Shown one piece after another: positions 24,148 through 33,700 of a stretch of DNA of 64,000 nucleotides. The stretch is from Trileptium ribeirensis (lineage: Eukaryota > Nematoda > Enoplea > Enoplida > Thoracostomopsidae), in contig JASANE010001448.1 of the NCBI GenBank assembly GCA_030248225.1, positions 1 through 64,000 on the forward strand, given 5' to 3'. Made by a program: the position numbers and the translations under genes. Every line of letters starts with the position of its first letter. Within the stretch, counting starts at the first letter, position 1. Below the pieces are notes generated by a model that was not told where the DNA came from, made no database searches, and saw nothing but the letters and a program-made list of their open reading frames with translations.

Positions 24148-24728
24148 CCTTCATCAAGCGTACCACGCCAGTATCGTAGTAGGAACGAACATTTCTATCG
24201 TGAACGCAGCAGCTTCGCGTCACAACCGGTTGCTGCTGGATACTATCAATCACTTACTTCGCTAAAGAGTGCTACAACTGCAACAACACATCTTGCTGGA
24301 TTTAGCGGAGCTCTAGGCGCTAGTGGTCCCACAGCTGGTGACTCGCATATAGGAGTTGGTTCTTCAGAACGCCACAGTCGATCATCGGCTGATATATTTC
24401 GATGGTATAGTGGTTCAAGTGAACCCGGTTGTGGTATATCAGGCGGGCATCGAACATTTTCAAAATTACGGCAACGTCGCTTAGAAGATCGATTCAATAC
24501 TGCAGCATCGGCGTCGAAAGCCCAACAATTTGCAGCAAATAATCCTCACGCCAGTGCGACAGAAGGACATCAGGACAAACAGCAGCACCTAGTAACGTCG
24601 ACAATGATACTGTACTACCTAGCTGCCCTTTTTAAGGGTTTAAACCCGCGTCTAGACGACGATTTTGTCGACAAACTTAATTATCACTATACAAGTGCCA
24701 TTATATTTGCCTTTTCCATTGTTGTCAG
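24148..24728 (+). CDS. unc-7-like: Innexin exon a: N-terminal extension, cytoplasmic helix, start of TM1
   Basis: Acceptor TTAATTTCAG ends at 24147 and an in-frame stop lies just upstream of it, so this is an internal exon starting in phase 0. The donor is AG/GTAAGTG at 24729. The first 152 codons are rich in Ser, Ala, Gly and Arg with no membrane segment (for example [15 protein letters not shown] and [15 protein letters not shown]). The only Met is at 24604, which begins the conserved innexin core and could serve as the start of a short isoform. The 83-codon minus frame at 24246-24497 is antisense to this exon. Confidence 0.93.
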
Positions 24729-27700
24729 GTAAGTGTTATCCGTTTAGGATTAATAAATCAAGCTGCTTAATAAGCGATATATATTTGCTTTACACATTAT
24801 TACTTTATCAATTTTATTCTAGTACCTTCAAATATGGAGCTATTTTTGTTATTACTCTTTCTTATTTAATGCATCATTTCTACTTTTTAAAATCAATTTT
24901 AGCTACTGCTAGTTGTCGATTATGCGCACTATTTTTCTAGTTTCAAATCATGCATCCTGACCCAGCCGAGTTCTCAGGGGGGAAGGGGAAGGGTAGAGGA
25001 CGTTTCGGGAGTCGTCCACAGGGTACGGCTGAAAACAAATTGAATACCCTCCTCGTGGACTTTCATTTTTCTCAACATAACTGTAATTTTTAAAACTTTC
25101 GCACTATATTTGCCAATTTTTGCTAAAATTTCCCAATTACGTTCGCTCCTTGGGGGCGGTATGCGTCGCACCAGGGGGCGTAGGGTGGTATCGTCAGGGA
25201 CTAGACCGGGGCCTCTGGGTGACAGGGTCTGACGACCCTGGGTGTGTAGGACTCGCCCCTGAATCCTGCTTCGGTATGTACGATTCATATTATGAATTGT
25301 GTAACAATGACGGCATAATGTAAACGCAGATTACATATGAAACTGTTAACAAAAGCTGGTGAACTTGTAATTCCAGTGAAATACGAAAACAATTTCGTTT
25401 TTAATAAACTTGTTACAGCACGATATAATTTTTTGCATAATTTGGTAAAAAAGCTAAGGAGGCCAAAATGTTGTCTGAAAAGCTCGGTGAGACACACTTT
25501 CGATGTTGTGGCGATAGTATATATTTTAAAAATTATATCGTTTGATGTGCTTTTTATTATATAACCCAGGAAAAAATTAGTAGGCCAGTTTAGGTTTCAG
25601 TGTGCTTCAAGTTCAATTTCCAAAATTTTTGAAAATTTAATTTACAAAGTAATTGCATCATCGAGTGGTTAGGTTAAAACAATACAAATTATTTAATAGT
25701 TTGAAACAAATTGAACAATACTTTATGCATTTCAGCTTCACTCCATCGGTTGTTTATACGCTATATATAAAACAAAGCTGTCGATAATTCTATAATTTTG
25801 ACAACATATGGCGTTCTATACATCATAAAAGCATTGGCGACAATTTTTGAGGAATTTTATTCATGGTTTAGTTAAAATAACCCTTCCCAATATTTGAATA
25901 AAGTTGAACCACATTCACTAAACCCTATAAGTAACTCTTAGAATTGTATGGTTTAAAATTTAAACTAACGATCATTTGTCGACAGAAACTAAATGCACCA
26001 TATTCGTGTTCCGCTTCGTCTGTTAAACCATTCAAATTACTTGTCTATAAGAACTTGTAATCAAACCTGCAACGAATTAGCACGATTGACTATGGCGAGC
26101 TGTAAATGACACTAGCGCCGACAATACTTTCGATACTTTGAAAATATCACTGATCCAGAGATTTAATGATTTTTGTTATTCGCTTACTGTTAAACATGGT
26201 TATGGCGTTTTATTATAAGTTTTGTTCTGTACTACTATTCCTGTATAATTATTCTGATGTGAATTCAGCTTCTTGCCCAGGTTTTGATTCATATATGGGG
26301 TGCAACCCAGATTGGGATATGCTGAAACAAGTTAGAATTTGGCAACTGTTTTGCTGCAACAATAACGCTTTTCAATTTTTTACACCCACCATTTTAAGAT
26401 TCGGCTTTGTATGGCATTTGTAATTTGAACAGTCAATTTTAGTAGCTGTTGAATTATATAAAACTTGATTTACACCTAATTCTGATCATGAATTTGAGCT
26501 CTACATAGGCCTTGGATCAAGAAGCACGTAGTACGTAGTAATCAACTGCGTGCTTACAGTGACGAAATGGTTCATTTGCACTACTTTTCTTCCTACGTTT
26601 GGGTTAAAATATTAATCAACAAACCTTTTTATCAGAGCATTACAGCAGCGTGTATCACACTCTGTAATGTGCATCGACACTGTGTGTCAAAATGTTATTT
26701 GTCGAATTAACTGTTGAAAATATTCTTATAATCTGTATTTTACACATATAGACTTTTATACCTACCAGCGTGAATGCTACAAACAGCTGTAGCATATTTC
26801 AGTTTTAACAAAAAATGCTTCGGGCTAAATGTAAATATCGCGGCACTAATCGTACTTTTGGACAGAAAAGACTGTGGTTTTATGTAGTCCTCATCAAACC
26901 AAACACTTGCGATAACTTGCTTGCTATAAAATGTGTACACAATGCATAGCCGTACAATCTGATTACCTGATTATCTGATCCTGCGTTTGCAGGGTGCCTC
27001 CATGTTGACCACACATCTTCACTCGCCCGTGCTTGCCGTAAGTTTTTCGATATATGTCATAAGGGCTTGTAGCTACAATACCTATGGGAAGATAACGTAA
27101 ACAGTTCTGACAGTCTTTGATCGTTTGTCTTTGCCAGGGTTCGTGTGCTCTTCAAGGCCTGACCCAATACGTCATTAATGTTCCTTTTGCAAGTTTGTTT
27201 ACGATCCTGCTGTCTGGCCCGCGAAAAACGTGTTTGATTAGTCGGAATCACTCAGGTTTCAACAATTCCGACAATTTCATTTCATGATCGACTCTACGTG
27301 ATAGTTCTTCAATGTTGATGTGGCCATATTGAATCACTCCGCCAAACCTTCGACGGCATAAGTTTTGAAATGTTTTGATCTGCTGGAGGTTAACTGATTC
27401 TATTGTCCATGTCGCTCAGGCATATGGTTCCACTAGTTGGATAGCCATGGTAGCTTTGTATACGCTAATTTCACTTGAACAGAAGACGTCTAGGATCATA
27501 CGTGCCGCCATACTGCAAAGGCTGGCCTAGCGTGATGATTGACCGGGTTCGTTATCTCAGCGTCCGAGGCACCTGACTCTGTGAAAATGCTGCCCAAGTT
27601 GCAGAACTGATCGACGTTTTCTACTATAGCGCGGCCTAGCAATATATTGTCATATCTGTCAAAGCAGCAGGGCATGGCCCTGATTTTTCGTGCGCTGATG

Positions 27701-30700
27701 ACCAGTCCGATTCGGTTTGCGGTTTCTTTGACTCCATTGAGCGGTGCTTGTTGTTCTTTAACAGAGCAGCTATCATTATGTCGTCAGCATAGGCGGAGTC
27801 GGTGAATGTAGGGCCGTTAGCGTCGAACACAACACCATCCTACTGGGCCAGGACGGCGTCCACCTCCAATTCAAATGAGCAGTTAAAGAGCAAAGGTACA
27901 AAATTGGTCTCTGTCACACCTCGGATTTCACTTCGAAACAATGTTACAGCGTGTAGTTTAAGCGTACGCAGCAGTACGAGCGTCGAAAAGCGGCTTAACA
28001 AGAGAGATGATCTTTTTTGTGTACCCCTCAACTTCCACAATCTTGTATAGGGACTATCGATGGACCAAGCTGAATGCGGCTTTGAAGTTCACGAAGGCGA
28101 CAGGGACTCGTCTGCGGTATCGTGAAAACTGTGAAGCAGTATTCTCATACTCAGTATCTGATCGACGGTGCTTCGTCCAGGTCTGATGCCACATTACAAT
28201 TCTCGTTCGTATAGTTCACGACAATGCTTTATCGATTTGCACATGACTGCTTCCAAAGTTTTTAAGATATGCCTCGATAATTGTTGCAGATGAACTTATC
28301 GCCTTTCTTACGGAACAGGATAGCAATCTCTGTTGTGCAAATCTCTAGAATACCACTTTGGTAAAGATGTTATAGGTTGTTGCGAATAGTATGTTGGTTA
28401 GGTCGCTTACAATCTTCTGTCATTCCGATGGTATTGTTTTCTCACGAAATGCTTTGCCATTGCGAAGATGTCTGATCTGTGATACCTCCATAAAAGCCCT
28501 TGAAGTTCAAGTCATCGTCGGATATTGCTTCTTCTGACTGATTCCGTGTCAAAAGTTGGTCGAAACGCTCTTTCCAGCAGCAGACTTACGCAGTCTCTGA
28601 GATCAGTCTCTTCGTCTCATCGATCAGTCCGCTTACTGAAGTGTATGGTTGATCAGACTGACCTATTAGTCGTTAAAGCCAGCATTTGCAGTGTATATAT
28701 GCCTTTTGATCCATGTCACATGCCAGTACCCTGAGATTATCTTCAGTGAACTTCTTGATGTTGTGGTCCAGGCTAGTCGAAACAATTCCTCTTGTTTCTC
28801 TTGCGCATAGGCTGAATGTGTCGACTTTCTTTCTTGCATCCAGCCAAGGCCTCCTCTTATGTGATTTTGGCTTTGGCACGGCTTCGTGAAGAGCTGCATT
28901 CGAGCACTCGGCATTGGCGTTTTGAAGGGTGGAATTCCTAATCGACTAATTTAGCCAGAGCAGCTAATTTATTGGGTGTTTGAAATTGGTGTTGCCGAAA
29001 AACATATCTTGGAATCAGCACAATCTGTTTCGAAATAAGTCTTAAAGCTTAGAATTTTGAAAATATTGAATCTGCAGTCGGTTTGTTGAGATTTGATTAG
29101 CTATGATACGGAACCATTTATTATTAATACAAAGAAATTTAATTCAAAACACTGTTTACGTTTCAAGCTTAAATTATGCTAAATGCAGCGTATTTTCATT
29201 GTTTGCATTGTTCAAAGCAGTTAAGTGTTCGTGAATAGTAAGAATCCAAAAATTAACCATTTAAGCTTCGGTATACAAGGAATCGTTTTCTATGCAGCTT
29301 TTTATGTAGCAGTGGTAACATTGCCTGCGCAGTAAACGAAATACATGTAGCTATTAACTCATTCTTATCTGAAACAAGAAATACAGGTATTATGTTTGCC
29401 AGACGTGCATAAGGAAAAAGGATGATACTTTCTTTTCACTTTAATGTGAGCCCGCGTTAGATGACACGGTCGTTTTTGACCATATCCCCTCATATCAGGG
29501 AATGCAGTTACTCTTCCCTAGTTACCCTAGTACTAGTGACCCTAGTATTGTAGGGGCGTATGTTTGGACGCAAAGTTTTGAGGAGAGGGGGTGAAAACTC
29601 TGATCGGTCCAGCGACCTATGTCATAACTTTAAGGTAAGACATGGTTGACGGGCCAGCGGCCCTCAGTGCCTCGCACAAACCGTGGTGTCAGTGCATTTC
29701 AATCCACTTTCCAGAAATGAAAGGAATAAAGCTAAAAACTACCGCACCAACTAACACAGACCAAAGTTGTACGGAAATATCATGCTCGTACATTATAAAT
29801 TCTGACTTTTACCAATAGTGCATTAGGGAAAGTGCATTAGGGAAAAGTATGACATTTCCCTGCACTGTAATTTTAGCCTGTGTTTGACAAGACGGACATT
29901 TTCGGCCTGACCCTTCTTATTTCTAGGGGAGGGGGTCGTCAAGAACAGACCCCACGTTTTGTGTGGGTGTAGTTTGGACTCCGCTCATCTTGTGGGGGCG
30001 ATGGAGTAGGAGGCACCCCCTCATTTTCTCGGGGACAAGTTTTGAAGGGGGTTCAGTTTATAAGCAGCTACCGGTTCAACCGACTCCACACATTTTCCGA
30101 GCAACACCCCCCGGCAAATCAAATGAAGGGGGTCATGCCAAAAACGCCCGAGTCATTAAACCTGGGGTAACAGAGTGCAGGGGAGTGTCGTTGTATTCCA
30201 TAATAAACTATCTTGATTTTACTGATAAACGGCTGGTAGAATGTATTGCTAGTACCAAATGTATAACCTTCAAGTTCACAAGCGATACAGTTAACAATCG
30301 CAGCGACGTTGTAACGATTGTTTAATAAATAAATGTTGACTGCACTTGTCATTGCACATTTTTACACTTAAACATCAAGGAAATGTTTTCCTTTTTAGTG
30401 CGAAACAATATGTCGGCTATCCGATTCAGTGTTGGGTCCCGGCTCAATTTACCGATGCCTGGGAACAGTACACTGAAAACTATTGTTGGGTTCAAAATAC
30501 ATATTTTGTCCCAATGATGGATCCAATACCTCCAGAGTACGCGGCACGCAATGCCCGTCAGATTGGCTATTATCAATGGGTGCCATTTGTACTTGCCATC
30601 GAAGCGCTCATGTTCTACATTCCGTGCATCCTTTGGCGTGGCATGTTATCTTGGCATGCTGGTTAGTTATGAAATCGTTTTATATAAACTTTTGGTCTCC

Positions 30701-33700
30701 TACAACAGGAAAAACTCAAACAGCTTCTTACAACTAATCGCGACTAAATTCTCATACCGATAACTGTGGAACGCTAAGGTTTCTCACAAATATTTAGGCT
30801 AAATGCTGCAGAAGATTACTTTCTAAGCACCAAATATGAGTTCGCAACTGCACTACAGAGTTTCTGTATAACCCTAGCAAAGCGACTGGCTGTTTAAGTT
30901 GGTTATACTTTTTCACAGCTGTAAAACTGTGTCGTCTTTTTGAAGTTTCCCACTTCTGCGCAACGCTTTCCACCTTGTATGCGCATGCATTTTCTAGCAT
31001 ATATATTCGTGGTGATACAACGATGTGACTAAAATAAATTGTCAGGAAGTCATCGCGAAGGAAAGGTGTATATGAATCAAAAAGACGTAATTCTTTAAAA
31101 TATAATATGCTGTGGAAAGTTTTTTAGTTATTTATTCGACCCAATATCATGCTAAAGCAATAAAAGTTAATAAAAGATACTCATTTTAAATGTGTCAAAG
31201 CAGTTTCTAATGAAACGGTATGTTCGGGCTGTATTCGGTCTATTAACTTCTCGGCACTAGATCGTTAGCCAAATCTATCGTCGGTATACGCTGTTTAAAA
31301 AGTGGAAAATTTTCAAAATTTAGAAAATACTCAAGCAAACAATTCTAGATTTTTATTAAAGTGAAAAATATTCTATCAGATTTTTAATAATAGGCTAATT
31401 TTACAAATGATAAAGTTTAGCTGCGTCTGTCTTTGCATTCTGAGATTTAAAATATAGCATCATGAAGATCTTAATCTGCTAGGCCGTACATTATTTTATA
31501 CACTATTATTATTCTGAAATTTGACAATATATTTGGAATCTTTTAATCTCCACAAATTGTAGGGCTCAAGTATATGCTATAGAACGGTTCTATGCAGAAA
31601 TTAAGAAGGCGTTAGCATTTTTTTCTGTGTTCGTTCATCAAGGGTATTTCAAAGAATTAAATTTTTATTATTTACAATATGAGTTTCAGGTGTGGATGTA
31701 CAAAACCTAACTCAAATGTCGGTTGATGCTCGAATGCTCGACGTTGACTCAAGGCACGCAACGGTTCGAACAATCGCCGGTCATGTTGTGGATGCACTTG
31801 AAGTACGAATACAACTGATTTTGTGACACTGATAAAATGCTTCACATTTACTTTGCGAAATAACATTTCCAGTATAGGTGTCGAAGGTCCATCGCCTTAG
31901 GGGTGGTGCCGGAGGGGGGTCTCGGAGGGGGAAGGCCAGGGGTGCGAGAAATTCCGGAAATGTTTAGGAACTGAATATCCCTTTTTTACTCATTTGCGAT
32001 AAATTATCCCGAATTTCTCCAACTTTAACATTCTACCTCCCTGTGGACACCTATCATTAAAACACCTTAAACTTCTAGTAAGCATCATTGATAGCTATGC
32101 TTGATTATCGGCGAAACAGTTCTTTTTGTGTTCTGTGAGAGCTGTAATATCTCCTAGTAGAGATAGTCGGATCTCGGTTTACCTGCCATATTAACCAATC
32201 TGTATTTAGCATATTCTGTGTAATATAAAATGGTCTACAACTAGATTGAATGCTTACACAGAGCTTGTAATAATAAAGCGTGATCTGTATATAAGTTTTA
32301 AATATGTCATATATATATATTGCTTTAGACTTTTTTACCAAGTGCAGAAAATCGTTTTGATTGAATGTTGCAAAGGCATTAAACGACCTTACTGAAAAGT
32401 TCAATTTTGTGCTTTGGGTTTTTAGGAAGTATTTGGCTTCTGTTCGTTCAATAAGCGGAAAACAGTAAAATACTTATATATATAATATAAATTATATAAA
32501 AATTTATAATTATTAAATATATAATATATTTTATGTACAATACATATTAATTATATTTATGTCATATTTACAAGCACATAAACATACCTTGCCATAAATA
32601 TGTTAAGACACGTATTTAATATTCTATGTATATATATACATAATAAAAAGGTATATATAGTGTTTACATGGGCACAGCTGACTCTGTTTCAGGTCCAACG
32701 CGAAGTCGGCGGCAAAGACAAAGACATTCTTCTATGCGGTCGCTATTGCAGCTCATACGTAACATTTCTCTACCTGTTTATCAAATGCCTCTACGCTGTC
32801 AATTGTCTTGGCCAAATATTGGTGCTTAACAGTTTTTTGGGCACACGAAATTTACTCTACGGCTTTCATATTTTGTACGATATTATGCTCGGGCGTGAGT
32901 GGAACGAATCAGGCAATTTTCCACGTGTGACTATGTGTGATTTTGAAGTCAGGGTTCTCGGCAACGTTCATCATCATACGGTCCAGTGTGTGCTCATGAT
33001 TAATATGTTCAACGAAAAAATTTTCCTATTTTTATGGTTCTGGTTCTTTCTGGTTGCTGGAATCACTGCCTTTAGGTTAGTTTGTTTGGTTACCAAGCTC
33101 ACTTATCCAGCTTTCTTATATACATATATTGTAACCACTGTTGTTGGGTCGCTGTAGTCTCGAGTTGACTCAACCGAAGAGGAATCCCACAAAACAAAGT
33201 TTATTTAACAAATATAATAAGGAATAAGACACAATATAGAGGCGCCAACGCTTAGTGAGCAGCAGTTTGACGTTGCCCTGTAAAGTCGACAACGCCTGGC
33301 GAGAACGTAGCGAATTGTAAATGAAACTGAACAAATTGAATTGCTGAACTGAATTTGTTGTCAGTTTATGTTGCATCACTCCAAAAAATCTAGTTCCGGG
33401 GATAAGAACTAAAGAAAAATTATGCTCATCCATCCACTATTTTTAAGGATCGTCGCTCCTGATATCATATCACCGTTTTTCAAAATATATGGTTGCGAAA
33501 CCATGTGCCTTACAATTGTTTGTAAAATAGCATAGCGTGTATGAAAAACTTCTCAAACAAAGCAAATTATTGCAGTGCCGACAGATCTCTGCAATTTTGA
33601 CGCATTTAATCATATATTTCTTAAACATAATAACTCAATGGATCCATTAATGCGGAGTGTTCAACAAAGCCTATATGAATCCAAGCGCAGGCATTTGTAT

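Larger units (their letters stand above)
24729..30398 (+). other. Innexin intron 1 (5.67 kb)
   Basis: GTAAGTG donor and CTTTTTAG acceptor. It contains a CATA-type element (24959-25278), a decayed antisense LINE (26985-28935) and a 715-bp inverted-repeat element (29451-30166). I see nothing in 25279-26984 or 28936-29450; open frames there are short and unrecognised. Confidence 0.9.

Noticed and set aside
24246..24497. 83-codon minus-strand frame
   Set aside because: Antisense shadow of innexin exon a.
32600..33157. 185-codon frame as a complete gene
   Set aside because: Only 32693-33075 is the innexin exon; the ends of the frame lie in introns beyond clear splice sites.
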